DNA of 64,000 nt from Hymenobacter mucosus (GTDB lineage: Bacteria > Bacteroidota > Bacteroidia > Cytophagales > Hymenobacteraceae). Every line of letters begins with the position of its first letter. Within the stretch, counting starts at the first letter, position 1. Of this stretch, positions 1-8,824 are shown one piece after another. The stretch spans positions 62,001 to 126,000 of the forward strand of contig NZ_FZNS01000004.1 in the NCBI RefSeq assembly GCF_900188255.1, written 5' to 3'. The notes beneath the pieces were generated by a model. It searched no databases and was not told the DNA's origin. It saw only the letters and a program-made list of their open reading frames with translations. The translations under genes and the position numbers were made by a program.

Positions 1-616
1 AAATAACGGGGAGGTGGCCAGCCAGCAAGAAGCGCACGTAAAGGTCAAGGTCCTCAGCCATTTTCAGCTCTTCATCATACCCCCCCACCTCATCAAAAAG
101 CTGACGGCTGTAGCACACATTGCCTTGGATAAAGTGTTCGGCCCGGAAGATAGCGCGTAGCATATCGGCGGGGGTATCAAACATCCAGGCGTAATAATCT
201 TCGCTGGGCAGGTAGCGGCGTTCCTCATCTACCCGCAGGAAGTCAGCCACAAACCAGGGCCGGTCGGGGTTCTGCTGGATTTGCGCCGCGTAGTGATAAA
301 GGGCGCGCTGGAGCAGCACATCGTCGTCGTCGAGAGGTACCAGCCAGCCGTCGGCCGGAGAGTCTTGCCGAATGAGCAGGTTGCGGGCCGGGCCAGGAAG
401 TAGCTTGGTTTGCTGGGGGCGCACCCGGAGCGGAATACCGGGCTGCTGCGACGCTTCGGCTAGCCACTGGGCGGTATTGTCGGTGGAACCGTTTTCGCAA
501 ATGAGGTGGTCGAAAGAGAAATCAATGGGGGCCGAAACGGTGGCCCGCACGCTGGCTACGGCCTCAGGCAGAAAGTCGCGGCGGTTGTAGGTCGGGGTGA
601 TGACGGAGAAATGCAT
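1..616 (-). CDS. Glycosyltransferase family 2, C-terminus cut by window edge
   Basis: The reading frame starts with MHFSVITPTYNRRDFL, the typical GT-A (family 2) N-terminus, and carries a later DDDD stretch (PLDDDDVLL) that fits the nucleotide-sugar/metal-binding DXD position, then an AEDLDLYVRF segment near the acceptor-site region. It should transfer a sugar from an activated donor to a cell-surface glycan or lipid acceptor; the acceptor is unknown. The frame stays open further upstream, but the conserved start of the beta-alpha fold makes the ATG at 616 the clear choice. About 205 codons are visible and the rest lies outside the window. It is divergent from the gene at 720. Confidence 0.85.
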   Translation of the reverse strand, partial: MHFSVITPTYNRRDFLPEAVASVRATVSAPIDFSFDHLICENGSTDNTAQWLAEASQQPGIPLRVRPQQTKLLPGPARNLLIRQDSPADGWLVPLDDDDVLLQRALYHYAAQIQQNPDRPWFVADFLRVDEERRYLPSEDYYAWMFDTPADMLRAIFRAEHFIQGNVCYSRQLFDEVGGYDEELKMAEDLDLYVRFLLAGHLPVI

Positions 617-719
617 GCCCTGTATTCCGTCTACGTGCTGAAAAAGTTGCGCCCGCACCGCAATACGCCAACTTTCGGTGCCTGGGCGGCGTTAGGGCGG
701 TATCGACTCCTTTCCGCAT

Positions 720-1019
720 ATGGCCAAGTTTGTTGTGACGCTCCACCTTCCCGAGTCCTTCGACGAAGACTTCATTGCCCTTATCCCTCGTCACCGCGCC
801 TTTATCAGTCGCCTCATCGAGGAAAACGTCATCGAATCCTACGCAATTAGCGCCGACCGCATCCGCGGATGGGTTACTATGAACGGCCAGAACGCAACCA
901 ACGTGCGCTCCATCGTTGAGCAGTTTCCGCTTTACCGCTTCCTGCGCAAGGTTGAAATTGACGAGCTGTTTGTCTTTGACAGTATTGCCAGCCGTTTTCC
1001 TCACATCAGCTTGAACTAG
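720..1019 (+). CDS. Small protein with muconolactone-isomerase/YCII-like fold, function unknown
   Basis: A 99-residue acidic soluble protein without signal peptide. The pattern beta (KFVVTLHLP), helix (DEDFIALIPRHRAFISRLIEE), beta (IESYAIS), beta (GWVTMNG), helix (ATNVRSIVEQF) and beta (EIDELFVFDS) resembles the dimeric ferredoxin-like alpha/beta barrel of muconolactone isomerase and YCII-type proteins. This is a fold-level inference; no catalytic residue can be assigned. It is 103 bp from the divergent glycosyltransferase and 71 bp before the DUF1571 gene on the same strand. An antisense frame covering the region lacks family features and is taken as a shadow. Confidence 0.65.
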   Translation: MAKFVVTLHLPESFDEDFIALIPRHRAFISRLIEENVIESYAISADRIRGWVTMNGQNATNVRSIVEQFPLYRFLRKVEIDELFVFDSIASRFPHISLN

Positions 1020-1090
1020 CACCACGCAGGCCGCCGTACCGGTGGCTATCTTCCCAGCCAGCAGGTATTTGCTTCGGCCCGGTTTCTGCT

Positions 1091-1978
1091 ATGCTACGTC
1101 CAATTACTCTCCCACGCCTTCTTCTTATGCTGCACTTTCTACGGCTACCGGCTGCCGCGGCGGTAGCCTTGGCGGCAGTGGCCACTGCGCCCAAGCCCAC
1201 TGAAAAGCTCACGACCGACCAGGTAATTTCTCGCCTGAGCGGAGCCATTGAAAATCTTAAGTCGTTGCGCTGCAATGTGCGCGCCCAGGAGCGGATTGCG
1301 GGGTCTTACCAACAGGCTCGTACGACGATGAAGATGTCGTTTAAGCCCTACAAAGTATACCTGCGCAACCAAAAAGGCATTGAGGTGCTGTGGGTGACGG
1401 GCCAAAACAACGGGGATGCGTGGGTGTACCCCAACAGTTTCCCCTACGTTACCCTCAGCCTTGACCCTAAGGGCAGCATCATGCGTAAAAGCCAGCACCA
1501 CAGTGTGTTGGATGCGGGCTACGGCACTATTGCCGAAATGCTGCATGGTTCTGAGCAGCGCCTCGACCACAGTTTCGAAAAGAACTTTCGCTACACCGGC
1601 GACACCATTTTGGCGGGCCGAGCGGCCTACGTGCTGCGTACCGACTACCCTCAGTTTCGGTACGTGACCTACAAAACCACTAAGGCAGAGTCCGTAACGG
1701 CTATTTCCGATAAGTTTGGGTGCGGCGAGTACCGCATCCTGGAGCGTAATGATCTTGCTGCCGGCGCTATCGTGCCGGCGGGCCGTACGCTGCAGGTGCC
1801 CAATGCCTACGGACGGCGCGTTGTGTTGTGCGTAGATCAGAAAATGTTTCTACCCCTGGTTGTGCAAGTGCACGACGATAAAGGGCTGTTCGAGAAATTT
1901 GAGTTTAGCGACGTAGTGCCCAACCAGCCCATTCCCGCCCAGGAGTTCACCAAGGACTTTAAGGGATACAAGTTTTAG
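1091..1978 (+). CDS. DUF1571 family secreted protein
   Basis: 295 residues with an N-terminal hydrophobic signal segment (about residues 7-32) followed by a DUF1571-like, LolA-fold-type body: an early SRLSGAIENLKSLRCNVRAQERI helix, the KMSFKPYKVYLRNQKGIEVLW strand region and a C-terminal FSDVVPNQPIPAQEFTKDF. This family is periplasmic or envelope-located and has no defined reaction; a lipid- or lipoprotein-binding role is only suggested by the fold. The ATG at 1091 gives a complete signal peptide. It ends 17 bp before a strong terminator, so it is the last gene of its transcript. Confidence 0.75.
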   Translation: MLRPITLPRLLLMLHFLRLPAAAAVALAAVATAPKPTEKLTTDQVISRLSGAIENLKSLRCNVRAQERIAGSYQQARTTMKMSFKPYKVYLRNQKGIEVLWVTGQNNGDAWVYPNSFPYVTLSLDPKGSIMRKSQHHSVLDAGYGTIAEMLHGSEQRLDHSFEKNFRYTGDTILAGRAAYVLRTDYPQFRYVTYKTTKAESVTAISDKFGCGEYRILERNDLAAGAIVPAGRTLQVPNAYGRRVVLCVDQKMFLPLVVQVHDDKGLFEKFEFSDVVPNQPIPAQEFTKDFKGYKF

Positions 1979-1995
1979 CTTGATACTACCTCATG

Positions 1996-2037
1996 AAAAA
2001 CAGGGGGCTCCGCTGTAGCGGAGCCCCCTGTTTTTTT
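1996..2037. terminator. Intrinsic terminator, probably bidirectional
   Basis: A perfect 13-bp stem (2001-2013 with 2018-2030) closes a 4-base TGTA loop. It is followed by seven T and preceded by five A, so it can stop transcription from the DUF1571 gene and, less well, from the opposite strand. Confidence 0.9.
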
Positions 2038-2100
2038 ACTGATTACTACCGATAGGCCGGTAAGATTACGCATTACCAGACAGGATGGTACGCTGCCTAT

Positions 2101-2979
2101 TTACCGCCGCATTGTTTTTTCAATTTCATCCCACATAGGGGCTGGAATGGCTTCGAGCTTGTTAAACTCGCCGGCCCCGTTTAGCCACTCTCCGCCGTCG
2201 AGAGTCACGACTTCGCCGTTCATGTAAGCCGCAAAGTCCGAGACCATGTAGGCGGCTAGGTTGGCTAATTCTTGGTGGTCGCCCACCCGCTTGAGGGGGA
2301 CGCTAGCTGCCGGGTCGAGCTTGGAAGCCAGGGGCTCTGGAAACAAGCGGCTCCAGGCGCCCTCCGTAGGGAATGGGCCGGGAGCAATAGCATTAGACCG
2401 AATCCCGTATTTGGCCCACTCCACGGCCAAAGAGCGGGTAAGGGCCAGCACACCGGCTTTAGCCGCCGCCGAAGGCACCACGAAGGCCGAGCCCACAGAG
2501 GCATAGGTAGTCACGATGTTCAGGATGGTACCGGGCTTCTGCTCCGCAATCCAGCGCTTCCCGAAAGCTAGGGTGCAGTTGTAGGAGCCCTTCAGCACAA
2601 TGTCCACAATCACGTCGAAGGCCTTATGACTCAGCCGCTCCGTGGGGCTGATGAAGTTACCGGCGGCATTGTTCAACAGCACGTCTACCCCGCCAAAGGA
2701 GTCAATGGTCTTTTGCAGCAGGTCCTCTACCTCGTTGTACTTGCGCACGTCGCACTGCACGGCTAAGATGCTCCCGCCGGTTTGCTGGCGCAACTCCTCC
2801 GCCGTTTTTTCCAGCACCTCCAGCTTGCGTGAGCTGATGACAACATTGGCGCCGAGTTGCAGGAAGTAGGTAGTCATGGCCCGGCCGAGGCCAGTGCCAC
2901 CGCCCGTAACGACGATGGTTTTGCCTTGCAGGGCATTGTCGCGCAGCATGGGCTGCGCGTAGGGGTGCGAAGAAGCCAT
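2101..2979 (-). CDS. SDR oxidoreductase, 2,4-dienoyl-CoA reductase type
   Basis: 292-residue short-chain dehydrogenase. A Rossmann motif GGGTGLGRA (residues 26-34) follows a short N-terminal extension. The middle part (NNAAGNFISPTERLS, then TTYASVGSAFVVPSAAAKAG) matches the peroxisomal/mitochondrial 2,4-dienoyl-CoA reductase branch, where the Tyr, Ser and Lys of the second block form the catalytic set. The C-terminal GGEWLNGAGEFN also fits that branch. The expected role is NADPH-dependent reduction of 2,4-dienoyl-CoA during oxidation of unsaturated fatty acids. It is a single gene facing the DUF1571 gene across a shared terminator. Confidence 0.85.
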   Translation of the reverse strand: MASSHPYAQPMLRDNALQGKTIVVTGGGTGLGRAMTTYFLQLGANVVISSRKLEVLEKTAEELRQQTGGSILAVQCDVRKYNEVEDLLQKTIDSFGGVDVLLNNAAGNFISPTERLSHKAFDVIVDIVLKGSYNCTLAFGKRWIAEQKPGTILNIVTTYASVGSAFVVPSAAAKAGVLALTRSLAVEWAKYGIRSNAIAPGPFPTEGAWSRLFPEPLASKLDPAASVPLKRVGDHQELANLAAYMVSDFAAYMNGEVVTLDGGEWLNGAGEFNKLEAIPAPMWDEIEKTMRR

Positions 2980-3481
2980 AGAAAACTTGGTGGGAAAGTG
3001 GAGAATGGAGAAATATAGCAGGTATTGCTACCACTGCTCAAATAAACCAGTTATTCAGCTAACACCGCCCGTAGCCCTACTAGCTGCCTGCTAGTTGCAG
3101 CCCGGCGCACTACCATCACCCCTTGGCCTGGTTGCGGAGGCCACTTTTTGCCTGTGCTCTACTCCGCCGTGATGAATAAAGTACGATCAGCAGCTTGCCT
3201 TTATTAGCGCCACAAAAACCGGAAAACCACACTCTGGACATTGGTTTCACCGAAGCCAGATAAAGCTTAATACTATTGATAATCAACTACTTTTAGACTT
3301 ATTGAATTATAATCAATGTGCTTATACACCTCGCAAAAGCACCGACCTGGTTACCATGCAAAATCGGTAATAGCTTTAGGCCTGATGCAAAGTAAATTCT
3401 GGCTGCCTATACATTGGGGCACCTCGGCTTCCGAGGCGGCGACTTGCGCAGGAAAGATTTTTTGCCACCTTTACCCCCCAC
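2980..3481. other. Divergent intergenic region, no gene seen
   Basis: About 500 bp between two divergent genes. It is more AT-rich than its surroundings around 3260-3320, where an inverted repeat ATTGA-N7-TCAAT occurs. A short hairpin CCTCGG-CTT-CCGAGG lies at 3422-3436. A TATATTTC element (3017-3010, minus strand) resembles a -7 box for the SDR gene. No convincing coding frame was found. Confidence 0.5.
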
Positions 3482-4324
3482 ATGACCGACCCTACCTCTT
3501 CCTTTCTTCCTACAGTTGCCGTGCTGGGCTGCGGCTGGCTTGGGCTGCCCCTGGCCCGGGCCTTGGTTGCGGCGGGCTACTCCGTGCACGGCTCTACTAC
3601 TACGCCTGGCCAGTTGCTCACCCTACGCCACGCCGGAATTTTACCTTACCTACTTCGGCTGAGCCCCACGCTGTCTACCATTGATGCCGACACCCTACAC
3701 GCTCTTCTCCACGAGGTTGATATACTAGTGCTCAACGTGCCGCCCTCACGCGGGGCAGGCTCAGCCGACGCCTACCCGGCGGTGGTACAGATGGTAGCAA
3801 AAGCGGCGGCGCGGGCTCAGGTACAACATGTGCTATACGTCAGTTCTACGGGTGTGTATCCTGATAGGCCGGGGTCGTTGCGGGAGTCCGATGCCGTGGC
3901 ATCGAGTGAGGCTACTACCCCCCTTCTGCGCGCCGAAGCCCTGTTTGCCAATTCCGAAAACACCATTGTGCGCTTGGCAGGGCTCATGGGGCCTGGTCGT
4001 GCGCCCGGCCGTTTTCTGGCGGGCCGCCAAGATGTGGCCCAAGGCGACGCACCCGTAAACCTCATTCACCTCGACGACTGCGTGGGTTTGCTCATGCAGA
4101 TTATCGAGCAGGAAGTGTGGGGCCACACCTTTAATGCGTGTGCGAATAGCCATCCTCTACGGCGCGATTTTTACCCCCTGGCCGCGACGCATCTGGGCCT
4201 TCAGCCCCCTACGTTTCAGGCCAGTTCGGCCGGTGGCAAGCAAATAGATAGTAGTCAGGTGCGCCACGCCACGGGCTATGAGTTTCGGCACGATGATGTA
4301 GTGGCGGCGCTGGGGCACTGCTAG
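3482..4324 (+). CDS. NAD(P)-binding extended SDR, YeeZ-like
   Basis: 280 residues. The N-terminal Rossmann motif GCGWLGLPLA (residues 16-25) is typical of YeeZ-type proteins that bind NAD(P) through GxGxxG. A YVSSTGVYPD block (residues about 119-128) places the SDR Ser and Tyr, although the usual YxxxK lysine position is not obvious. NLIHLDDCVGLL is the family's substrate-domain motif. It is a cytosolic epimerase or dehydratase-like enzyme of unknown substrate. The next gene starts 60 bp later and has its own -7 promoter element. Confidence 0.8.
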   Translation: MTDPTSSFLPTVAVLGCGWLGLPLARALVAAGYSVHGSTTTPGQLLTLRHAGILPYLLRLSPTLSTIDADTLHALLHEVDILVLNVPPSRGAGSADAYPAVVQMVAKAAARAQVQHVLYVSSTGVYPDRPGSLRESDAVASSEATTPLLRAEALFANSENTIVRLAGLMGPGRAPGRFLAGRQDVAQGDAPVNLIHLDDCVGLLMQIIEQEVWGHTFNACANSHPLRRDFYPLAATHLGLQPPTFQASSAGGKQIDSSQVRHATGYEFRHDDVVAALGHC

Positions 4325-4360
4325 AATGCAACGCTTGCACGTTGAGCGGCCTCCAGGCGT

Positions 4361-4368
4361 TATCTTTG
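4361..4368 (+). promoter_or_regulatory. Bacteroidota -7 promoter element (TATCTTTG)
   Basis: An exact TAnnTTTG match. A TTG 16 bases upstream (4342-4344) may serve as the -33 element. Transcription would start near 4375, which rules out the upstream GTG at 4373 as translation start of the next gene. Confidence 0.65.
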
Positions 4369-4384
4369 CGGTGTGAATTCTGAT

Positions 4385-5617
4385 ATGATGACGGTAGCCG
4401 TGTTGGGTGGCGGAGCAGCTGGCTTTTTTGGGGCTATTACCTGTGCTGAGTCTAACCCTCACTTGCGGGTAGTACTCCTGGAAAAAACCGGTAAACTGCT
4501 CAGCAAAGTGCGTATTTCGGGTGGGGGCCGCTGCAACGTGACCCACGCCGCCGACACGGCTGCTCAACTAGTGCAGCACTATCCGCGCGGCGCCAAGCAA
4601 CTCAAGGAGCCCTTCAAGCAGTTCGGGGCCGTGGATACCGTGCGGTGGTTTGAGCGTCGGGGCGTACGCCTCAAGACCGAGCCAGACGGCCGCATGTTTC
4701 CTACCACCGACTCTTCAGAAACCATTGCGCAATGCCTGCTACAGGCCGCCCGGGTTGCTGGCGTTGAAGTACTAACCCAAACTACTGTCGAGCATATTGA
4801 GCCGCTGGCTGAGGGTGGCTTTCAACTAACACTTACCGGGGCCCACGCCCAAATCCTACCGGCTGCGAGAGTACTCATTGCCACCGGTGGGGCACCCAAA
4901 TCAGAGCAGTATGAATGGTTGCGCCGGCTGGGGCATAGCGTGCAAGAGCCAGTGCCCAGCCTGTTCACGTTCAACGTACCGGAGTCGCCGCTGCGGGAGC
5001 TGCCGGGCGTGAGCGTGCCCCGCGCCCGCGTACGCGTGGCCGGTGAAAAGCTGGAGTATGAGGGTCCCATACTGGTAACACATTGGGGCGTAAGCGGACC
5101 AGCCGTGCTTAAGCTGTCGGCCTGGGGTGCGCGGCGCCTACACGAGTTACAGTACCAAAGCACCGCCCTCGTCAGTTGGATTCCTGACTACACAGAAGAT
5201 ACGCTGCGTCAGCAGTTTGCCGCGTTTCGTGAGCAGCACGGAAAGAAAGTGGTAACCACCAACCCACTCTTTGGCTTACCACAACGGCTGTGGCGCACTC
5301 TCTCGGAGCATGCTGGCATTGGCCCGGAAACCCGCTGGAATGAGCTACCCAGCAAACTACAGAACCGACTCATCGAGAACTTACTCCGCACTGCCTTGCC
5401 CGTGCGAGGCAAGACTACCTACAAGGACGAGTTTGTAACCTGCGGCGGTGTTGCACTGAGCGAAGTGAACATGCAAACCATGGAAAGCCGTCGTGTGCCG
5501 GGCCTGTATTTTGCGGGCGAAGTGCTTGACATTGACGGCATTACCGGCGGATTCAACTTCCAAGCAGCCTGGACTACCGGGTACTTAGCCGGACAGGCAA
5601 TGGCAAAAGCAGCCTAA
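4385..5617 (+). CDS. HI0933/BaiN-family FAD-dependent oxidoreductase
   Basis: About 410 residues. The N-terminal dinucleotide motif GGGAAGFFGAI and the KVRISGGGRCNVTH block are hallmarks of the HI0933 family, and the C-terminal CGGVALSEVNMQTMESRRVPGLYFAGEVLDIDGITGGFNFQAAW closes the FAD site. Some relatives reduce double bonds in bile acids or flavonoids; the natural substrate of most members, including this one, is unknown. The ATG at 4385 (or 4388) is chosen because the upstream GTG at 4373 would lie at or before the predicted transcription start. A second, more distant family member is at 25394. Confidence 0.88.
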   Translation: MMTVAVLGGGAAGFFGAITCAESNPHLRVVLLEKTGKLLSKVRISGGGRCNVTHAADTAAQLVQHYPRGAKQLKEPFKQFGAVDTVRWFERRGVRLKTEPDGRMFPTTDSSETIAQCLLQAARVAGVEVLTQTTVEHIEPLAEGGFQLTLTGAHAQILPAARVLIATGGAPKSEQYEWLRRLGHSVQEPVPSLFTFNVPESPLRELPGVSVPRARVRVAGEKLEYEGPILVTHWGVSGPAVLKLSAWGARRLHELQYQSTALVSWIPDYTEDTLRQQFAAFREQHGKKVVTTNPLFGLPQRLWRTLSEHAGIGPETRWNELPSKLQNRLIENLLRTALPVRGKTTYKDEFVTCGGVALSEVNMQTMESRRVPGLYFAGEVLDIDGITGGFNFQAAWTTGYLAGQAMAKAA

Positions 5618-5868
5618 CGTACACACTGTAACTACCCTAGCAGCTACCGAAGCCAATGCGGAGTGTTGCGCCACTGCTACCGAGTAGCGTGAATAGTAGG
5701 CGTGAGACCAGAATTCTCGCTTGCAAATTCGTGCTCTTTCCTGCTTACCAAGCCATCATCTGATGATCAAGCTTGAGGCAAGTTTCGCTTCCACTGAAAC
5801 TTACCTGGGAGTTTACCAGTAAAGGAAACCATATTCTTTCTTTACTAAACACCAAAACGACTCTCCTC

Positions 5869-6315
5869 ATGGACGCTAAGACTCTCCAAGCCGGCCTAAA
5901 CGAACTACTCGAAACCCTGAAAGACGGCCAGCGTGGCTACACCGAAGCCCTGACCGACGTTGAGGACGCAGACCTGAAGCAGATCTTCAAGAAATACGCC
6001 GCCCAGCGTTCTGAATACATTACCGAACTAGAAGACCAGATGCACAAGCTCAACCTGCATCCAGAAGAAGAGTCTTCCATTACCGGTACCGTACACCGCG
6101 CTTTTATCAACCTGAAAGGCCTTGTGACTGGTAAAGACCGTCACAGCATTTTAGCAGAGTGCGAGCGTGGCGAAGACTACGCCAAAGGTGCCTATGAGAA
6201 AGCTCAAAAGCTAGAAGGCGTTCCTAGCGAGCTGAGCGCCCTAATCAGCAAGCAAGCTGCCGGCGTGAAGCAAGGACACGACGAGATCCGCAATCTGCGT
6301 GACGCTTCGAAGTAA
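5869..6315 (+). CDS. PA2169-type four-helix-bundle protein (DUF2383)
   Basis: 148 residues, all helical by pattern, with ferritin-like helices: TLQAGLNELLETLKDGQRGYTEAL, DADLKQIFKKYAAQRSEYITELEDQM, TVHRAFINLKGLVTG and CERGEDYAKGAYEKAQ. This matches DUF2383 (PA2169) proteins, which are cytoplasmic, often stress-induced and without a proven activity. The ATG at 5869 gives the usual family length; an upstream in-frame extension from 5773 is not family-like. It ends 79 bp before a terminator shared with the DEAD-box helicase gene. Confidence 0.85.
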   Translation: MDAKTLQAGLNELLETLKDGQRGYTEALTDVEDADLKQIFKKYAAQRSEYITELEDQMHKLNLHPEEESSITGTVHRAFINLKGLVTGKDRHSILAECERGEDYAKGAYEKAQKLEGVPSELSALISKQAAGVKQGHDEIRNLRDASK

Positions 6316-6389
6316 GATTCCGGCAAGGTGACAGTACGCAAGCAACTACTTTCGCCCTCACTATCTTACTATCAAATAATTGGTAAATA

Positions 6390-6420
6390 AAAAAGGCCAC
6401 TCCAAGGAGTGGCCTTTTTT
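6390..6420. terminator. Bidirectional intrinsic terminator
   Basis: A 9-bp stem (6395-6403 with 6406-6414) is flanked by an A run on the left and six T on the right. It lies between convergent genes, so it can serve both. Confidence 0.9.
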
Positions 6421-6481
6421 ATTGGTATACCTTGTCGTATCCGGCAGAATATTCCACCGGATACGAAAGGTCAGCTGTTTA

Positions 6482-8443
6482 CTATTCGTCGAAGTCGTTG
6501 TTGTCGCGCTTGCCTTTATAGCCACCGCCGTAGCTACCACCACGGTTACCACCGAAGCCACCTTCGCGGCGCTCACCACCGCCGTAGGTGCCACCACCGC
6601 GACGCTCACCGCCACCGTAGGAGCCACCGCCCCGATTGCCACCGAAGCCGCCTTCCCGACGCTCGCCACCACCGTAGGAGCTACCGCCCCGACGGTCGCC
6701 ACCACCGTAGCTACCGCCACCGCGACGGTCGCCACCGAAGCCGCCTTCCCGACGCTCACCGCCGAAACCACCTGGGCCACGACGTGGACGGTCACCACCA
6801 AAGCGGTTGCCACCTTCCTGTTGAGCATCACCTTCTTGGCGAGGAGTAGCAATGTTGAAGGCCACTGGGCGACCTTGGATAGTGCTACGTCCCAACTGAG
6901 CAATTACTTCCTCTACAAACTCGTTCGGTATTTCTACAAAGCTGAACTTATCGTAGAGGGCAATGTCACCTACTTTACCAGCGGTCAGGCTCGTGTTTTC
7001 AGCAATCAGGTCTACGATGTCGCGGGGGTGCAAGCGGTCCTTCTTGCCCATGGTTACGAACAAGCGCGTGAAGCCAGCCCGGGCGGCGCCCTGGGTGCGG
7101 CTAGCATCCAGGCTTTCCTGGGCGCGCTTGTCTTCCTTCATGGTCATCTTGAGCAGCGCCGCCGCCACATCCAGAGACGTGATGCCATCCTCCTGGTCCT
7201 GGTCGATCAGGCGCTGCACACGAGCTACGTATTTGTCTAGGTTACCCTTTTCAATTACCTCCTTAATGGAGTTAAGCATCAGTGTGGTTTTCACCTCCGA
7301 CACATCCTCGAAGGAGGGTACGCGCTCCTGCTTGATGGTAGCCTTGGTAAAGCGCATGATGTCGCGCAGCTTGTAAATGTCGCGGCCGCTCACGAAGGTG
7401 AAGGCCTTACCCAACTTACCAGCGCGGCCCGTACGGCCAATGCGGTGTACATAGTACTCTTCGTCGGCGGGCAGGTCGTAGTTTACTACCACTTCCACGT
7501 TATCCACGTCGATACCACGAGCGGCTACATCAGTAGCAACCAGGATTTCCAGCGTGCCCTTGCGGAATTTGTCGAGTGTGTTCTGACGCTGCTGCTGGCC
7601 CATGTCGCCATGCAGACCCTCAGCGAAGTAGCCTTTGGCTTGCAAGTCACCCACAATCTCGTCTACCATGCGCTTCGTGTTAGCGAAGACAATACCCGAC
7701 TTGATATTGTACATGTCGATCAGGCGCGTGAGCACGTCCTTTTTCTGCGGACCACGTACTTCGAAGTAGCTCTGCTCGATGTTGGTAACCGTCATTTCCT
7801 GATGGTTTACCTTCACGATCTGCGGGTCTTTCTGGTAGCGCTTGGTCATGTCCATGATCGGCTTGCTCATAGTAGCCGAGAAGAATACCGTCTGGCGGTC
7901 TTCAGGCATTTTCTTGAGCACCGTCTCAATGTCGTCGCGGAAGCCCATGTCGAGCATTTCGTCGGCCTCATCGAGAATGATCATCTTGCACGCATCAAGC
8001 TTCAGGGTACCGCGCTCGATGTGGTCCATTACGCGGCCTGGGGTGCCAATTACGATCTGCACGCCGCGCTCCAGAGCCCGGAACTGACGGTCGTAGCTGG
8101 ATCCACCGTAGATAGGAACTACGGCCAAACCACGCTTGTATTTGCCAAGTTTTTGGATTTCGCCGGATACCTGCACGGCTAGTTCGCGGGTGGGGCAGAG
8201 CACAATGGCTTGCACCTCGCGGGAATCGGTATCAATGCGCTCAATTGCAGGAATGGAGAAGGCAGCCGTTTTGCCGGTACCCGTCTGGGCCTGGCCAATC
8301 ACGTCGCGGCCTTCCAGCAGAACTGGAATTGCGTTGGCCTGAATGGGCGATGCTTCTTCGTAACCTACTTCTGCAATGGCACGCTGCATTTCTTCAGAAA
8401 GCGTCAGCTCACTGAACTTCATTTTTTCCGTTTCTTTTTCCAT
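6482..8443 (-). CDS. DEAD-box RNA helicase with RGG-rich tail
   Basis: 653 residues with the full DEAD-box core: Q motif region (FSELTLSEEMQRAI, SPIQANAIP), Walker A AQTGTGKT (52-59), PTRELAV, DEAD (158-161), SAT near 190 and HRIGRTGRAG near 333. A DbpA-like RNA-binding domain follows (GDIALYDKFSFVEIP, about 485-540). The last 100 residues are Gly/Arg/Tyr-rich repeats that should bind RNA. It fits the CsdA/DeaD group, which unwinds RNA structures in ribosome assembly and mRNA decay, especially in the cold. The neighbouring cold-shock protein gene and a leader of about 175 nt support cold regulation. An alternative start is the Met at codon 8. Confidence 0.93.
   Translation of the reverse strand: MEKETEKMKFSELTLSEEMQRAIAEVGYEEASPIQANAIPVLLEGRDVIGQAQTGTGKTAAFSIPAIERIDTDSREVQAIVLCPTRELAVQVSGEIQKLGKYKRGLAVVPIYGGSSYDRQFRALERGVQIVIGTPGRVMDHIERGTLKLDACKMIILDEADEMLDMGFRDDIETVLKKMPEDRQTVFFSATMSKPIMDMTKRYQKDPQIVKVNHQEMTVTNIEQSYFEVRGPQKKDVLTRLIDMYNIKSGIVFANTKRMVDEIVGDLQAKGYFAEGLHGDMGQQQRQNTLDKFRKGTLEILVATDVAARGIDVDNVEVVVNYDLPADEEYYVHRIGRTGRAGKLGKAFTFVSGRDIYKLRDIMRFTKATIKQERVPSFEDVSEVKTTLMLNSIKEVIEKGNLDKYVARVQRLIDQDQEDGITSLDVAAALLKMTMKEDKRAQESLDASRTQGAARAGFTRLFVTMGKKDRLHPRDIVDLIAENTSLTAGKVGDIALYDKFSFVEIPNEFVEEVIAQLGRSTIQGRPVAFNIATPRQEGDAQQEGGNRFGGDRPRRGPGGFGGERREGGFGGDRRGGGSYGGGDRRGGSSYGGGERREGGFGGNRGGGSYGGGERRGGGTYGGGERREGGFGGNRGGSYGGGYKGKRDNNDFDE
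6490..6810 (-). repeat. Tandem repeats coding the RGG/GGY tail of the helicase
   Basis: Imperfect copies of coding units such as GGERREGGFGGNRGG and GGSYGGGDRRGG follow one another through the 3' end of the helicase gene. The repeated DNA also opens long artefact frames on the other strand. Copy number is likely to vary between strains. Confidence 0.8.
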
Positions 8444-8568
8444 GTCAATGTTGATGGAGTGGAGACAATAGCTCTGAAAACAGCGGATTCAGCGACGCTC
8501 TTCTCTTCCACTCAACACAACGACAAGTGACGGAAGCAACGGACGGAAGACAAAGCCGGCCCAACAGG

Positions 8569-8594
8569 TTTTTTTAAGGCAGCTCACAAGCTGC
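8569..8594 (-). promoter_or_regulatory. Leader hairpin plus A-run upstream of the helicase
   Basis: In the leader RNA a 6-bp stem (8594-8589 with 8584-8579) with a 4-base loop is followed directly by CCTTAAAAAAA. The leader of the adjacent cold-shock gene has the same arrangement, a hairpin running into CCTTAAAAAA. A shared post-transcriptional control element is inferred. Confidence 0.45.
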
Positions 8595-8624
8595 GCGGAA
8601 CGTGGCCGTTCTCAAATGCGGCTG

Positions 8625-8632
8625 CAAAGGTA
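8625..8632 (-). promoter_or_regulatory. -7 promoter element (TACCTTTG) of the helicase gene
   Basis: An exact TAnnTTTG match on the minus strand, preceded by an AT-rich stretch. Transcription would start near 8618, giving a leader of about 175 nt. No good -33 TTTG is seen at standard distance. Confidence 0.6.
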
Positions 8633-8824
8633 GAAAAAATATATCAAATTAGCCAGGACAGCAACAATAAAAGCCAACTAAATCTCTACATATCTTATTT
8701 GACAACCATGCTCCCTCACTGAAGTACCTGATGGTAAGGTTAGTGCCCACGCGCTGTCTTGTGTATTTGACTAATACTATGCGCGGGACTACCGGACGAG
8801 TTGGCGTAGACTGCATAAAAGCAA
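8633..8824. other. Intergenic spacer, nothing recognised
   Basis: It lies between the helicase promoter and the cold-shock gene terminator. It is AT-rich near 8640-8700 and contains no credible coding frame or further structured element. Confidence 0.5.

Noticed and set aside
564..1025. 153-codon minus-strand frame over the small gene at 720
   Set aside because: It overlaps the start of the glycosyltransferase and has no recognisable fold, while the plus-strand frame has a regular alpha/beta pattern.
3316..3684. Plus-strand frame before the YeeZ-like gene
   Set aside because: It runs into the epimerase gene in another frame and crosses AT-rich non-coding DNA; no family resemblance.
6490..6810. 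Possible CRISPR-like or satellite array
   Set aside because: Repeats are in-frame codons of Gly/Arg units without constant spacers; they belong to the helicase tail.
6380..7240. Long plus-strand frame opposite the helicase tail
   Set aside because: Its Ala/Thr/Val-rich repeats are the antisense image of the RGG repeat DNA; the minus-strand helicase is complete and conserved.
7445..8182. 245-codon plus-strand frame inside the helicase gene
   Set aside because: It is fully antisense to conserved DEAD-box motifs and shows no family features of its own.
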